Shown: positions 8,758-18,471, counted from the first letter of the stretch. The stretch: DNA of 64,000 nucleotides from Lachnospiraceae bacterium (GCA_014804645.1 JAAUZI010000053.1:20774-84773); one strand, 5' to 3'. Translations and numbers: made by a program. Notes: a model not told the origin generated them from the sequence alone.

Positions 8758-9921
8758 TTATTTCACAACTCTCACTCTGAACACGCCCTCGATCTTCTCC
8801 AGCGCCTCAATGATCTCCGCCGTGGGAGCGCTCTCCACGTCAATCATGGTGTAAGCGACCTCGCCTCTGGACTTGTTGGTCATGTCGCTGATATTGATGC
8901 CCTTTACACCGAACGCCGCCGTAAACTGGGTAATCAGGTTGGGAATATTCTTGTGGAAGATGGCCACACGCCCCGCCTTGGCACAGATGCCCATGTCACA
9001 CGCAGGATAGTTTACGCTGTTGCGGATGTTGCCGTTCTCCAGGTAGTCCATGATCTCCTCCACCGCCATTACCGCACAGTTGTCCTCGGACTCCTCGGTG
9101 CTGGCGCCCAGATGGGGAATCACGATACAGCCCTTCTGTCCCGCCGTGGTGGGATTGGGGAAATCAGACACATAGCGGGCGATCTTGCCGCTCTGCAGCC
9201 CCTCCAGCACATCCTTCTCATTGGCCAGCAAATCTCTGGCAAAGTTCAGCAGTACCACGCCCTCTTTCATCTTGGCGATGGACACGGCATTGATCATGCC
9301 CTTGGTGGAATCCAGCAGAGGCACATGAATCGTAATATAATCACAGTCCGCATAGATATCGTCCACATTCAGCACATGTTTTACGGAACGGCTCAGATTC
9401 CAAGCCGCATTGACAGACAGATAGGGGTCGTAGCCATATACCTCCATCCCCAGAGATACAGCGGCGTTGGCCACCTTCACGCCGATGGCTCCCAGGCCGA
9501 TAACGCCCAGTTTCTTGCCCATGATCTCAGTTCCGGCAAAATTCTTCTTCTCCTTCTCCGCCGCCTTGGCAATATCCGCATTGTCCGCGGAGGCCTTGAC
9601 CCAGTCAATACCGCCGATCACATCTCTCGCCGCCAGCAGCATACCTGCCAGCACCAGCTCCTTTACGCCGTTGGCATTGGCGCCGGGGGTGTTGAACACC
9701 ACCACACCTTTCTCCGCGCATTTATCCAGAGGGATATTGTTTACCCCTGCGCCCGCGCGGGCCACTGCCAGCAACCCCGCAGGAATCTCCATGTCATGCA
9801 TGGAGGCGCTGCGCACCAGAATGCCGTCCGCCTCCTGCACATCCGCCGTAATCTGATATTTCTCGCTGAAATTCTTCAGTCCCACATCCGCAATGGGATT
9901 CAGACAGTTAATCTTATACAT
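8758..9921 (-). CDS. serA: D-3-phosphoglycerate dehydrogenase
   Basis: This enzyme catalyses the first step of serine synthesis, oxidising 3-phosphoglycerate to 3-phosphohydroxypyruvate with NAD. It has 387 residues: an N-terminal substrate domain, a Rossmann NAD domain with GLGAIGVKVANAA at about residue 143, the catalytic region PHLGASTEES, and a C-terminal ACT domain (about 315-387, INISDMTNKSRGEVAYTMID). The ACT domain is usually the serine feedback site. Its ATG overlaps the serC TGA by one base (TGATG), so the two are translationally coupled. It ends before a strong bidirectional terminator. Confidence 0.95.
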   Translation of the reverse strand: MYKINCLNPIADVGLKNFSEKYQITADVQEADGILVRSASMHDMEIPAGLLAVARAGAGVNNIPLDKCAEKGVVVFNTPGANANGVKELVLAGMLLAARDVIGGIDWVKASADNADIAKAAEKEKKNFAGTEIMGKKLGVIGLGAIGVKVANAAVSLGMEVYGYDPYLSVNAAWNLSRSVKHVLNVDDIYADCDYITIHVPLLDSTKGMINAVSIAKMKEGVVLLNFARDLLANEKDVLEGLQSGKIARYVSDFPNPTTAGQKGCIVIPHLGASTEESEDNCAVMAVEEIMDYLENGNIRNSVNYPACDMGICAKAGRVAIFHKNIPNLITQFTAAFGVKGINISDMTNKSRGEVAYTMIDVESAPTAEIIEALEKIEGVFRVRVVK

Positions 9922-11003
9922 CAGGCATTCTCCTCCTCAAACTTCCGCATAAACTCCACCAGCTTTTCCACGCCCTCTATCGGCATGGCATTGTAGATGG
10001 AGGCTCTCATTCCGCCCACGGATCTATGGCCCTTCAAATTCTCAAAGCCCGCCGCCTTGGCCTCCTTGACAAACTTAGCGTCCAGCTCCTCATCGCCGGT
10101 GACAAAGGGAACATTCATCAGGGAACGATCCTCCTTGCGCACGGTACCCTTGAAAAGCTTGCTCTGATCCAGGAAATCATACAGAATCGCCGCCTTCTTC
10201 TCATTGTGGGCCTTCATGGCCTCCAGGCCGCCCTGTCTCTTGATCCACTTGAACACCTTGCCGCAGATATAGATGCCATAGGCAGGCGGGGTGTTGTACA
10301 GTGAATCGTTGTCCGCATGAATCTTATACTTTAACATGGTGGGAGTACCCGGCAGCACGTCCTCGGTGATCAAATCCTCCCGGATAATCACAATGACCAC
10401 GCCCGCAGGACCGATATTCTTCTGCACGCCGCCGTAGATCACGCCGTACTTGGTCACATCCACAGGCTCGGATAAAAAGCAGCTGGACACGTCCGACACC
10501 AGCGTCTTGCCTTTGGTGTTGGGCAGGGTCTTAAACTTGGTTCCGTAGATCGTGTTATTCTCACAGATATACACATAGTCCGCATCCTCGCTGATGGGCA
10601 GATCGGAGCAGTCGGGTATATAAGAAAAAGTCTGATCTTCTGAGGAGGCAATCTTGTTGGCCTTACCGTAGATACAAGCCTCCTGATAAGCCTTCTTGGC
10701 CCACTGACCGGTTACAATATAATCAGCCACCTTGTTCTTCATCAGATTCATGGGTATCATGGCAAACTGCTGGCTGGCGCCACCCTGCAAAAACAATACC
10801 TTGTAATTGTCAGGAATGTTCATCAGCTCCCGCAGATCGGCCTCCGCCTCCTTAATGATGGTGTCATAAGCCTTGGAGCGATGGCTCATCTCCATCACAG
10901 ACATGCCAGTTCCCCGGTAATCCAACATCTCTTCTGCAGCTTCTTTAAGTACTTCTTCAGGCAAAACTGCGGGGCCTGCTGAAAAATTGTAAACTCTTGC
11001 CAC
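9921..11003 (-). CDS. serC: Phosphoserine aminotransferase
   Basis: This PLP enzyme converts 3-phosphohydroxypyruvate and glutamate to phosphoserine, the second step of serine synthesis. The protein has 360 residues. VARVYNFSAGPAVLPEEV is the typical N-terminus, FLQGGASQQF contacts the cofactor phosphate, and the PLP lysine is in GGVQKNIGPAG (about residue 193). The C-terminal HRSVGGMRASIYNAM is diagnostic. The start is a GTG at 11001-11003 with TTGAGGAGGAGAA before it; the longer frame to 11078 runs back through the promoter and is not real. It is the first gene of the serC-serA operon. Confidence 0.95.
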   Translation of the reverse strand: MARVYNFSAGPAVLPEEVLKEAAEEMLDYRGTGMSVMEMSHRSKAYDTIIKEAEADLRELMNIPDNYKVLFLQGGASQQFAMIPMNLMKNKVADYIVTGQWAKKAYQEACIYGKANKIASSEDQTFSYIPDCSDLPISEDADYVYICENNTIYGTKFKTLPNTKGKTLVSDVSSCFLSEPVDVTKYGVIYGGVQKNIGPAGVVIVIIREDLITEDVLPGTPTMLKYKIHADNDSLYNTPPAYGIYICGKVFKWIKRQGGLEAMKAHNEKKAAILYDFLDQSKLFKGTVRKEDRSLMNVPFVTGDEELDAKFVKEAKAAGFENLKGHRSVGGMRASIYNAMPIEGVEKLVEFMRKFEEENA

Positions 11004-11049
11004 TTTCTTCTCCTCCTCAATTTTAAGTATGTTCCCATATGTTTCACTT

Positions 11050-11078
11050 ATTTTATATCCAAAATCCACTTTAGTCAA
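11050..11078 (-). promoter_or_regulatory. serC-serA promoter
   Basis: On the minus strand a -35 box TTGACT (11073-11078) and a -10 box TAAAAT (11050-11055) are 17 bases apart, a good vegetative promoter. It lies about 45 bases upstream of the GTG start. Confidence 0.75.
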
Positions 11079-11112
11079 CTGCTTTGTTAAAATATAAACA
11101 TTTTTCCCATTT

Positions 11113-12492
11113 TCAATAGAACATCACCACCGGGGTTCCCAGCTCTACCAGCTCATACAGCTGAGCCATCGTGTCCGGGGGGGTATTGACGCAGCCGTGG
11201 GAACCGTTCGTCAGATAGATCTCTCCGCCGAAATCCCGTCGCCAGTCCGCATCGTGAATCCCCACATTTCCCACCACCGGCATCCAGTATTTCACAGGGG
11301 TCGCATAGCCCTCCCCTCGCAGAATGCGGTTCCTCTGCTTATTGTAGACATAGTTGATCCCCTCCGGCGTGTTCCAACTGCGCCGGGCATTGCCGGTGAC
11401 CACATCCACAGAAATCAGACACTCTCCGTCCTGATAATAATACATATGCTGCTGTCCCATATCCACCTCGATATAGGTGTCTCCGATATCATCCAACCCT
11501 CTGCAGAATCCCTCCTGCAGATAGGCCGGTCTGTGTATCAAAGGCTCCTCCCGCTCATAAGCCAGCTCCTCTGTGAGAAAATCCACCTCCTTTTCCACGT
11601 CCAGCCGGGTTCCATAGGTGTTATATTTCACCTGTACCACACGCCCCTCCGTGGTCTGGAAATCTCTGGTGGTGTCCACGGTGTCGTACTGCCGCGCCAG
11701 CTGCTCCACCCATTCCCTGATATGACTGGTACTGACCACCAGCTCTTCTTGATCCCATACGGGGCAGCCATCGCTGCCCTTTCGCAGAAAAGAGGCCATA
11801 ATCTCCGGGCCAAGCTCTATCTGCTCCGCCCCCATGTCATAGATCAGATTGCTGTGAAAGAAAGACTGCAGCTGCACAAAACGCTCCCTCTGCCGGGCGT
11901 CCTGGGCCGTATCCTCCATATCCGTATAGCAGTCTCCCTCTCCTGCCTGAATCTCATATATCCCATTTTCCAGACATTGCTGCACATAGTCGCAGAGCTT
12001 GTCGGGATCCAGCCGGTGACTTTTCCCGTCGAACAGGACATAGGGTTCCTCTCCCGCCTCCCCCGCTCTGATCTCCACCACAGCACTCTGTTCCCCGGCA
12101 GACTGTACCCAGGCCATATCGGTCACCAGCTCCCTGAGTTTTTCTGAATCCCAGCTGTTTCGGGGAATCAGATATTGCTCCACTGTCTGTCCGCTGCGTC
12201 TCAAATATTCCTGCAGACTGTCCGTGTAGTCCACCCGAAAATCCGCCTGGGCCAGATCCACCGGCCAGCGCTGACCCTGGCTGTCTATAATAATCAGCTC
12301 GGGAATCTCTGCTGTCCGCACCAACTCGCTATTCACTTCTTCCACTGTCATACCGGTACAGTACACGCCGTTGATCCAGGTATTTATCACAAAGGTTCTG
12401 CTGTAATACCATGTCAGGGCCAGAAATCCGCTCAACGCCAACAGAATCAGGCCAAACAGCGTCAACAGGCATATGCGAAGAGTTCTTTTCAT
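11113..12492 (-). CDS. L,D-transpeptidase (YkuD family) with N-terminal membrane anchor
   Basis: An envelope enzyme expected to make 3-3 peptidoglycan cross-links or attach proteins to the wall. It has about 459 residues: one transmembrane segment (ICLLTLFGLILLALSGFLALTW), a long extracellular region resembling the PG_binding_4 domain, and a C-terminal YkuD domain (YIEVDMGQQHMYYYQDGE). The catalytic motif HGCVNTP, with the nucleophilic cysteine, is at about residue 433. The ATG at 12490-12492 has GGAG seven bases upstream and is preferred to the GTG four codons earlier. It follows ilvB by about 90 bases with no clear terminator, so some read-through from the branched-chain genes is possible. 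Confidence 0.9.
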   Translation of the reverse strand: MKRTLRICLLTLFGLILLALSGFLALTWYYSRTFVINTWINGVYCTGMTVEEVNSELVRTAEIPELIIIDSQGQRWPVDLAQADFRVDYTDSLQEYLRRSGQTVEQYLIPRNSWDSEKLRELVTDMAWVQSAGEQSAVVEIRAGEAGEEPYVLFDGKSHRLDPDKLCDYVQQCLENGIYEIQAGEGDCYTDMEDTAQDARQRERFVQLQSFFHSNLIYDMGAEQIELGPEIMASFLRKGSDGCPVWDQEELVVSTSHIREWVEQLARQYDTVDTTRDFQTTEGRVVQVKYNTYGTRLDVEKEVDFLTEELAYEREEPLIHRPAYLQEGFCRGLDDIGDTYIEVDMGQQHMYYYQDGECLISVDVVTGNARRSWNTPEGINYVYNKQRNRILRGEGYATPVKYWMPVVGNVGIHDADWRRDFGGEIYLTNGSHGCVNTPPDTMAQLYELVELGTPVVMFY

Positions 12493-12583
12493 TGCAATCT
12501 CCACAATTTTTTCTTAAAAAAGTATTCCAAATCTGCTCTTTAAGTGCCTATCCAGACAAAATATGTCTGAAACAAATGCCACT

Positions 12584-14251
12584 CTACAGATCGTCTCCGT
12601 CAAACACCTCATTGATGGGCGCTCCGGCAGGCACCATGGGAAATACCTTGTCATCCTCCGGAATCACGCACTCGATCAGCACCGGAGCTTTCATGGCAAG
12701 CGCTTTCTCCAGCGCAGGGGCAAACTCCTCCTTTGCCGTCACCCGGATTGCGCTGCAGCCCAGGCCCTCCGCCACCTTGCAGAAATCCACCTTGTCGTTT
12801 AAGACCGTCTGGGAGTATCTCTTGCCGTAAAACAGGGTCTGCCACTGGCGCACCATTCCCAGCACATGGTTGTTGATTACCACCTGCACAATAGGGATAT
12901 TATAACGGCTGGCAGTGGCCAACTCATTCATATTCATGCGGAAACACCCGTCGCCCGCGATATTGATACAGATTTTGTCAGGCTGGCCCACCTGCGCGCC
13001 GATGCAGGCTCCCAGACCGTAGCCCATGGTGCCCAGACCGCCGGAGGACAGGAAAGTACGGGGCTGCGTATAATGGTAGTATTGAGCCGCCCACATCTGA
13101 TGCTGGCCCACGTCGGTGGTGATAATAGCCTCGCCCTTGGTGATCCTGTCAATCTCCTCAATCACATAGGGACAGGAAAGGTTTTCCTTGTCGTATTTCA
13201 GAGGATATTTGCCCTTTAAGTCCTGTATCCTGTTCATCCACTCTGAGTGGGTCTGAGGCTGTAATTTTTCATTGATAGCGGCAAGCACATCCTTCAGATC
13301 GCCTATCAATGACGCATCCACCCGGATGTTCTTGTTGATCTCTGCCGCATCAATGTCGATGTGGACAATCTTGGCCTCCTCCGCAAACTTCTTGGGATTG
13401 CCGGTCACTCTGTCGGAAAACCTGGCTCCCAGGGCAATCAGCAGATCACACTGGCTCACACCCAGATTGGATGTCTTGGTGCCGTGCATGCCGATCATGC
13501 CGGTATAGCGGGGGCTGTTGCCGTCAAATGCACCCTTGCCCATCAGCGTATCGCACACCGGCGCATCCACCAGCTCCGCGAAACGGGCGACCTCCTGGGT
13601 AGCGCCGGAGATTACCGCGCCGCCGCCCAGATAAATATAGGGGCGTCTGGCCTTTTCAATCAGCTCCACCACCTGGTCGATCTCCTGCTCCGAAAAACGG
13701 TTTACTCTCTCCATTTTTTCGGGCACTGCCGGGGTGTATTCACACAGGGCCGCTGTCACATCCTTGGTGATATCCACCAGCACCGGACCGGGCCGTCCGC
13801 TTCTTGCAATATGAAAGGCCTTGCGCAGCGTATCTGCCAGAATCTCCACATTTTTTACAATATAGCCGTGCTTGGTGATCGGCATGGTCACGCCCGCAAT
13901 GTCCACCTCCTGAAAAGTGTCCTTGCCCAGCAGGGGCAGATTCACATTGGCGGTGATAGCCACCATTGGCACAGAGTCCATGTAGGCAGTGGCAATGCCG
14001 GTGACCAGGTTGGTGGCTCCGGGGCCGCTGGTAGCCATACATACGCCCACCTTTCCTGTGGCCCGGGCATACCCGTCCGCCGCATGTGCCGCCCCCTGCT
14101 CATGGCTGGTCAGCACATGGCGAATCTCCGAACTGTGCTTATACAAAGCGTCATAGATATTCAGGATCGTGCCGCCGGGATAGCCAAACACGGTGTCCAC
14201 GCCCTGTTCTTTCAGACATTCTATTACGATCTCTGATCCTGTCAATTGCAT
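12584..14251 (-). CDS. ilvB: Acetolactate synthase, large (catalytic) subunit
   Basis: This TPP-dependent enzyme condenses pyruvate with pyruvate or 2-oxobutyrate in branched-chain amino-acid synthesis. The protein has 555 residues, three TPP-fold domains, the catalytic glutamate in SHEQGAAHAADGYARA (about residue 50), RFSDRVTGNP in the FAD-binding middle domain, and the TPP/Mg motif AGDGCFRMNMNEL (about 432). It is last in the run leuB-ilvD-ilvB. No small regulatory subunit (ilvH/N) gene is adjacent. The start has AGGAGGAATATTAC upstream. An R1 hairpin separates it from ilvD. Confidence 0.95.
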   Translation of the reverse strand: MQLTGSEIVIECLKEQGVDTVFGYPGGTILNIYDALYKHSSEIRHVLTSHEQGAAHAADGYARATGKVGVCMATSGPGATNLVTGIATAYMDSVPMVAITANVNLPLLGKDTFQEVDIAGVTMPITKHGYIVKNVEILADTLRKAFHIARSGRPGPVLVDITKDVTAALCEYTPAVPEKMERVNRFSEQEIDQVVELIEKARRPYIYLGGGAVISGATQEVARFAELVDAPVCDTLMGKGAFDGNSPRYTGMIGMHGTKTSNLGVSQCDLLIALGARFSDRVTGNPKKFAEEAKIVHIDIDAAEINKNIRVDASLIGDLKDVLAAINEKLQPQTHSEWMNRIQDLKGKYPLKYDKENLSCPYVIEEIDRITKGEAIITTDVGQHQMWAAQYYHYTQPRTFLSSGGLGTMGYGLGACIGAQVGQPDKICINIAGDGCFRMNMNELATASRYNIPIVQVVINNHVLGMVRQWQTLFYGKRYSQTVLNDKVDFCKVAEGLGCSAIRVTAKEEFAPALEKALAMKAPVLIECVIPEDDKVFPMVPAGAPINEVFDGDDL

Positions 14252-14270
14252 GTAATATTCCTCCTATTTA

Positions 14271-14388
14271 GAGGTTCTTTAGAACCTCCATTCCGCATGT
14301 TCTCTACAAGCACACAGAGCCGGTGATTCATATCTGGCTGCTTTTGCATCCAGATATGAATCAGTGCGCTTTCCGAGAACATGCTGTT
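14271..14388 (-). repeat. R1 hairpin element, full copy, with GAGGTTCT mini-hairpin
   Basis: Read on the minus strand, it begins AACAGCATGTTCTC six bases after the ilvD stop. Closing arms GCATGTTCTC/GAGAACATGC lie at 14375-14384 and 14295-14304. An inner 13-bp perfect stem GATTCATATCTGG/CCAGATATGAATC has an apical GC-AAAA-GC. It ends GCGGAAT, the mini-hairpin GAGGTTCT-TT-AGAACCTC (14271-14288), then TAAATAGGAGG, which is the ilvB ribosome site. Confidence 0.8.
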
Positions 14389-14393
14389 CAATA

Positions 14394-16067
14394 TTAGCGC
14401 TCCGGAATCTCCAGGATCGCTCCTCTGTTTCCGCTGGTTACCATCTTCTCGTACCGGGACAGGTAGCCCGTGGTCACCTTGGGCGCTCTGGGCTGCCACT
14501 TGGCCTTTCTGGCGGCCATCTCCTCGTCCGATACCTTGATATCCAGTTTCAGGCCAGGGATATCAATGCTGATGATATCTCCCTCCTCCACCAGCGCGAT
14601 GGGGCCGCCCACCGCCGCCTCCGGGGACACATGGCCGATGGACGCTCCTCTGGATGCGCCGGAAAAACGGCCGTCGGTAATCAGAGCCACGCTGGAGCCC
14701 AGACCCATACCCGCAATGGCGGAGGTGGGATTGAGCATCTCTCTCATGCCGGGACCTCCCTTGGGGCCTTCATAGCGGATCACCACTACGTCCCCTGCCA
14801 CGATCTTGCCGCCCTTGATGGCCGCAATGGCGTCCTCCTCACAGTCAAAGACTCTGGCAGGACCCTCGTGTACCATCATCTCCTCCACCACGGCGGAGCG
14901 CTTCACCACGGAGCCGTCCGGAGCAAGGTTACCCTTCAGCACCGCCAGTCCGCCTGTCTTGCTGTAAGGATTCTCCACAGGGCGTATAACCTCGGGATTC
15001 CGGTTTACCGCACCCGCAATATTCTCGCCTATGGTTCTGCCTGTTACGGTCATACAGTCGGTGTTCAGCAGGCCGATATCCGCCAGTTCCTTCATCACCG
15101 CATACACACCGCCCGCCTCATTCAAATCCTCCATGTAAGTGGGACCTGCCGGCGCCAGGTGGCACAGGTTGGGTGTTTTCTCGCTGATAAGGTTGGCAAA
15201 GCTGATATCAAAATCAAAGCCGATCTCATGGGCTATAGCGGGAAGATGCAGCATAGAGTTGGTGGAGCATCCCAGAGCCATATCCACGGTCAATGCGTTC
15301 ATAATAGCGTCCTTGGTCATAATGTCTCTGGCCCGAATGTTCTGCCGCAGCAGCTCCATCACCGCCATGCCCGCATGCTTTGCCAGCTTGATGCGCTCGG
15401 AGTACACTGCCGGAATGGTGCCGTTGCCCGCCAGGCCCATTCCCAGAGCCTCCGTCAAACAGTTCATGGAGTTGGCTGTATACATACCGGAGCAGGACCC
15501 GCAGGTAGGACACACCTTATTTTCAAATTCACACACATCCTCCTCTGTCATGGTGCCCGCCGCATAGGAGCCGACCGCCTCAAACATGGAGGACAGGCTT
15601 CTCTTCTGTCCTTTCACGTGGCCTGCCAGCATGGGGCCGCCGGACACAAACACCGTGGGAAGATTGAGTCTTGCCGCCGCCATCAACAGCCCCGGCACAT
15701 TCTTGTCACAGTTCGGCACCATCACCAGAGCGTCAAACTGGTGCGCGATGGCCATACATTCAGTGGAATCCGCGATCAGATCCCGGGTCACAAGAGAGTA
15801 TTTCATACCTACATGTCCCATGGCTATGCCATCGCACACAGCGATGGCGGGAAACACTACAGGTACGCCTCCTGCCTCCGCCACGCCCAGTTTCACGGCG
15901 TCCACGATCTTGTCAATATTCATATGGCCGGGCACTATCTCGTTGTAAGAACTGACAATGCCCACCATGGGTTTCTTCATCTCCTCCTGGGTAAAGCCCA
16001 GAGCGTTAAAAAGGCTTCTTGCCGGCGCCTGCTGCATCCCGGCTCTCGCATTATCACTTGTCATCAT
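14394..16067 (-). CDS. ilvD: Dihydroxy-acid dehydratase
   Basis: This iron-sulfur enzyme dehydrates 2,3-dihydroxy acids to 2-oxo acids, the third step of valine and isoleucine synthesis. It has 557 residues. The cluster cysteines are seen in [10 protein letters not shown] (about residue 122) and [17 protein letters not shown] (about 190). [19 protein letters not shown] is the diagnostic C-terminal motif. ATG codons at 16067 and 16064 both sit behind TTAGGAGGAATTGG. It is the middle gene of leuB-ilvD-ilvB. An unrelated 605-residue frame on the opposite strand is a codon-bias shadow. Confidence 0.95.
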   Translation of the reverse strand: MMTSDNARAGMQQAPARSLFNALGFTQEEMKKPMVGIVSSYNEIVPGHMNIDKIVDAVKLGVAEAGGVPVVFPAIAVCDGIAMGHVGMKYSLVTRDLIADSTECMAIAHQFDALVMVPNCDKNVPGLLMAAARLNLPTVFVSGGPMLAGHVKGQKRSLSSMFEAVGSYAAGTMTEEDVCEFENKVCPTCGSCSGMYTANSMNCLTEALGMGLAGNGTIPAVYSERIKLAKHAGMAVMELLRQNIRARDIMTKDAIMNALTVDMALGCSTNSMLHLPAIAHEIGFDFDISFANLISEKTPNLCHLAPAGPTYMEDLNEAGGVYAVMKELADIGLLNTDCMTVTGRTIGENIAGAVNRNPEVIRPVENPYSKTGGLAVLKGNLAPDGSVVKRSAVVEEMMVHEGPARVFDCEEDAIAAIKGGKIVAGDVVVIRYEGPKGGPGMREMLNPTSAIAGMGLGSSVALITDGRFSGASRGASIGHVSPEAAVGGPIALVEEGDIISIDIPGLKLDIKVSDEEMAARKAKWQPRAPKVTTGYLSRYEKMVTSGNRGAILEIPER

Positions 16068-16090
16068 CTTCCAATTCCTCCTAATTTAAA

Positions 16091-16103
16091 GTCGCTGCGC
16101 GAC
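16091..16103 (-). repeat. Short hairpin before the ilvD ribosome site
   Basis: GTCGC-TGC-GCGAC forms a 5-bp stem. On the minus strand it is followed by TTTAAATTAGGAGG, close to the 3' flank of R1 elements (compare the copy at 42201). It could be a decayed or minimal copy. Confidence 0.35.
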
Positions 16104-16128
16104 AGCACTAAAGGGCGAAGTTCCTTCT

Positions 16129-17232
16129 TTATATTCTTTCCGCAATCAGATCACCCATCCGGGCTGTGCCCACCTGGGTGATGTTCCCTGTGGTCTCCTC
16201 CCCCCTCTGGGGCATGATATCGATAGTTCTGTATCCTTCCGTCAGCACCTGTTTCACCGCAGCCTCCACTGCATCGGCCTCCTTGTCCAGATCAAAGGAA
16301 TACCTCAGCATCATGGCGGCGCTTAAGATCGTGGCAATGGGATTGGCGATTCCCTTGCCCGCAATGTCCGGAGCGGAGCCTCCGCTTGGCTCATACAGGC
16401 CAAACTTTGTGTCGTTTAAGCTGGCGCTGGCAAGCATACCTATGGAGCCTGTCACCATGCTCGCCTCGTCGGACAATATATCTCCGAACATATTCTCCGT
16501 CAGAATCACGTCAAACTGGGCAGGGTCCTTTACCAGCTGCATGGCACAGTTGTCCACCAGCATATGTTCCAGCGTCACCTCTGGGTAATCCCTGGCGACC
16601 TCCTCCACCACAGCCCTCCACAGTCTGGAGGAATCCAGCACATTGGCCTTGTCTACGCTGGTCACTTTCTTGCGCCGTTTCATGGCAATGTCAAAGCCCT
16701 TAATGGCAATCCGGCGAATCTCGTTCTCATCATAGGTCAGAGTGTCAACAGCCTTGCGCACGCCGTTCTCCTCCACGGTTCTGCGCTCCCCGAAATACAG
16801 ACCGCCGGTAAGCTCTCTCATAATCATCATATCAAAACCCGCTCCACTGATCTCTTCCTTCAGCGGACAGGCGGCCGCCAGCTCGTCATAGAGCACTGCG
16901 GGGCGCAGATTGGCAAAAAGGTTCAACTCCTTGCGAATCTTCAAAAGGCCTGCCTCCGGGCGCAGATTGGGAGGCAGTTTGTACCAGGGGGAAGTAGTGG
17001 TATTGCCGCCGATGGACCCCATCAGCACAGCATCCGCCGCCTTGGCTGTGACCACTGCCTCCTCCGTCAGAGGCACCCCATGCACATCAATGGATGCGCC
17101 GCCCATCAAGATATCCGTAAATTTCATGACATGACCATATTTTTCGGCCACTTTTTCAAGTACTTTTTTGGCTTCCGCCACAATCTCCGGCCCGATTCCA
17201 TCGCCGGGAATACAGGTGATATTCAGTTCCAT
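16129..17232 (-). CDS. leuB: 3-isopropylmalate dehydrogenase
   Basis: This NAD-dependent enzyme performs oxidative decarboxylation of 3-isopropylmalate in leucine synthesis. It has 367 residues starting [18 protein letters not shown]. Family motifs include [19 protein letters not shown], the Mg/substrate segment, and [19 protein letters not shown] in the NAD-binding region. The start ATG at 17230-17232 has AAAAGGAGGAGAC upstream; the frame that continues to 17391 crosses the promoter. It is the first gene of the run with ilvD and ilvB. leuA, leuC and leuD are not in the window. Confidence 0.95.
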   Translation of the reverse strand: MELNITCIPGDGIGPEIVAEAKKVLEKVAEKYGHVMKFTDILMGGASIDVHGVPLTEEAVVTAKAADAVLMGSIGGNTTTSPWYKLPPNLRPEAGLLKIRKELNLFANLRPAVLYDELAAACPLKEEISGAGFDMMIMRELTGGLYFGERRTVEENGVRKAVDTLTYDENEIRRIAIKGFDIAMKRRKKVTSVDKANVLDSSRLWRAVVEEVARDYPEVTLEHMLVDNCAMQLVKDPAQFDVILTENMFGDILSDEASMVTGSIGMLASASLNDTKFGLYEPSGGSAPDIAGKGIANPIATILSAAMMLRYSFDLDKEADAVEAAVKQVLTEGYRTIDIMPQRGEETTGNITQVGTARMGDLIAERI

Positions 17233-17356
17233 TGTCTCCTCCTTTTGCATATCCGGAGCTGCCCTTTCCGACTCCGTCTGCGTCTCCCACATTCCCTTTT
17301 CCCATCCACTGCCTGCGCTGCGGCATATATGGGTATAAGAGGGGATTATTTCAACC

Positions 17357-17385
17357 AGTATAACACAGAGTTTGCTATTCTTCAA
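17357..17385 (-). promoter_or_regulatory. leuB-ilvD-ilvB promoter
   Basis: On the minus strand TTGAAG (17380-17385) and TATACT (17357-17362) are spaced by 17 bases. The leader to the leuB start is about 118 bases. I found no T-box consensus and no leucine-rich leader peptide in it. Confidence 0.7.
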
Positions 17386-17510
17386 ATACATATTGTTTAT
17401 AATTTTTATAACTTCAAGTTATGCATGTCCTATTCCGGGCTTTGTATTACCATTCCCGCTTTAAACTTTTCTTTTGGCCCTATTCACAAAAATTTTGTCT
17501 CCAAGAAACT

Positions 17511-17539
17511 TTGACATGCCCATATGCATACAATACACT
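17511..17539 (+). promoter_or_regulatory. Promoter of the Cys-rich miniprotein gene
   Basis: A perfect -35 box TTGACA (17511-17516) and a -10 box TACACT (17534-17539) are separated by 17 bases. The start codon is 24 bases further on. Confidence 0.75.
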
Positions 17540-17563
17540 ATAAAAAAACATGGAGGCACTATC

Positions 17564-17842
17564 ATGAGTGACTTAACTGCTACTAACTGCGGCTGCTCCA
17601 ACAACAGCTGCAATAATGGCTGTGGCTGCGGCACCAGCCTGTTTAACGGCGGCGGAAGCAGCTGCTGGATCATCCTGCTTTTATTATTCTGTGGAAACGG
17701 CAATGGCATCGGCCTGAACAACAACGGCGGCTGTGGCTGTGACAACAATAATAACAGCTGTGAGTGGCTGATCTGGATCCTGTTGCTGTCCTGCTTCTTC
17801 GGCGGCAACAACAATGGCTGCGGCTGTGGCTGCAATCGCTAA
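17564..17842 (+). CDS. Cys/Gly/Asn-rich miniprotein (high-cysteine, chorion-like type)
   Basis: A 92-residue protein made almost entirely of Cys, Gly, Asn and two hydrophobic patches. It has 14 cysteines, mostly as CGC or CGCGC. The patches WIILLLLF and WLIWILLL are each flanked by Gly/Asn-rich stretches. Similar proteins in Clostridia are annotated as high-cysteine chorion-class-like proteins, of unknown role. The composition suggests a metal-binding or cross-linked surface/spore-coat protein; this is inference. The start at 17564 follows ATGGAGGCACTATC; the longer frame crosses the promoter. It has its own consensus promoter and a following hairpin, so it is a real gene despite its low complexity. 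Confidence 0.75.
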   Translation: MSDLTATNCGCSNNSCNNGCGCGTSLFNGGGSSCWIILLLLFCGNGNGIGLNNNGGCGCDNNNNSCEWLIWILLLSCFFGGNNNGCGCGCNR

Positions 17843-17859
17843 GACCATAGCTTAAGAAA

Positions 17860-17883
17860 GCGGGTCCCTTTCGGGGGGCCTGC
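17860..17883 (+). terminator. GC-rich hairpin after the Cys-rich gene
   Basis: GCGGGTCCC (17860-17868) pairs with GGGGCCTGC (17875-17883), allowing G-U pairs. Only a short TT follows, so it may be a weak terminator or a 3'-end stabiliser, permitting read-through to the next gene. Confidence 0.5.
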
Positions 17884-17985
17884 TTGCCGTGAAACAGATT
17901 AATGTGGGGTGAATCAATACAGCATCGCGGACACAGCCGTAGCCTGGCTCAGGCCAAACTACAATTATGCGGGAAAGAGGAAACT

Positions 17986-18471
17986 ATGGATAAAGTAACT
18001 GCCTTCGACGCATTATTTACCAACAACCAAATTCAGAAGTTGAAGATTCTGCTCTCTTACGTGGACATCCCTATGCAGCGCCAGCTTGCGATCTATATCA
18101 AGTTTCTGGAACTAAAATACACCATGGAACTGTTTAGGCGCTCCCCGCAGTTTTCCGTCTCTCCCGCGCCCCAGGATAGTCCTTTGGATCCTGCCGCGCT
18201 CTGCCAGGAATTCACCCCCTACTGCAGTCCCAGGGAACAGAGTCAGCTAAACCAGTTTGCCTCCATGTTTCAGGCCATGAGTCATTATCAGGAGATGATG
18301 GAGACGGTAAAGATGTTTCAGGAAATGTTCCCGGAGGGAATGTCCTTCCCCGGCGCAGAGGCAGCCGACGGAGAAAGCATGCCTGATCTGTCCCAGCTCA
18401 TGTCCATGATGAGTATGATGCAGCCTGCAGCTCCCCCGCCCCAGACGCCGGAATCTGATACGGAACCCTAA
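17986..18471 (+). CDS. Hypothetical protein, helical, Met-rich C-terminus
   Basis: A 161-residue protein that I do not recognise. The N-terminal 50 residues (FTNNQIQKLKILLSYVDIP) look like paired helices. The middle is Pro/Ser-rich. Residues about 85-140 contain many methionines (MFQAMSHYQEMMETVKMF, SQLMSMMSMM), and the tail is Pro-rich. No membrane segment or signal peptide is visible. The start at 17986 follows GGGAAAGAGG. It lies between the Cys-rich gene and the 94-residue gene on the same strand, so these three may form one unit. Confidence 0.65.
   Translation: MDKVTAFDALFTNNQIQKLKILLSYVDIPMQRQLAIYIKFLELKYTMELFRRSPQFSVSPAPQDSPLDPAALCQEFTPYCSPREQSQLNQFASMFQAMSHYQEMMETVKMFQEMFPEGMSFPGAEAADGESMPDLSQLMSMMSMMQPAAPPPQTPESDTEP

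Noticed and set aside
14364..16181. A 605-codon open frame on the plus strand opposite ilvD
   Set aside because: It lies wholly antisense to a clear dihydroxy-acid dehydratase gene, has no protein-like motif and no ribosome site, and is a result of codon bias in the real gene. The same holds for the 540-codon frame opposite glgB (4315-5937) and others.
17233..17356. T-box or leader-peptide attenuator before leuB
   Set aside because: No TGGTACCGCG-like core, no run of leucine or isoleucine codons, and no terminator hairpin in the 118-base leader.
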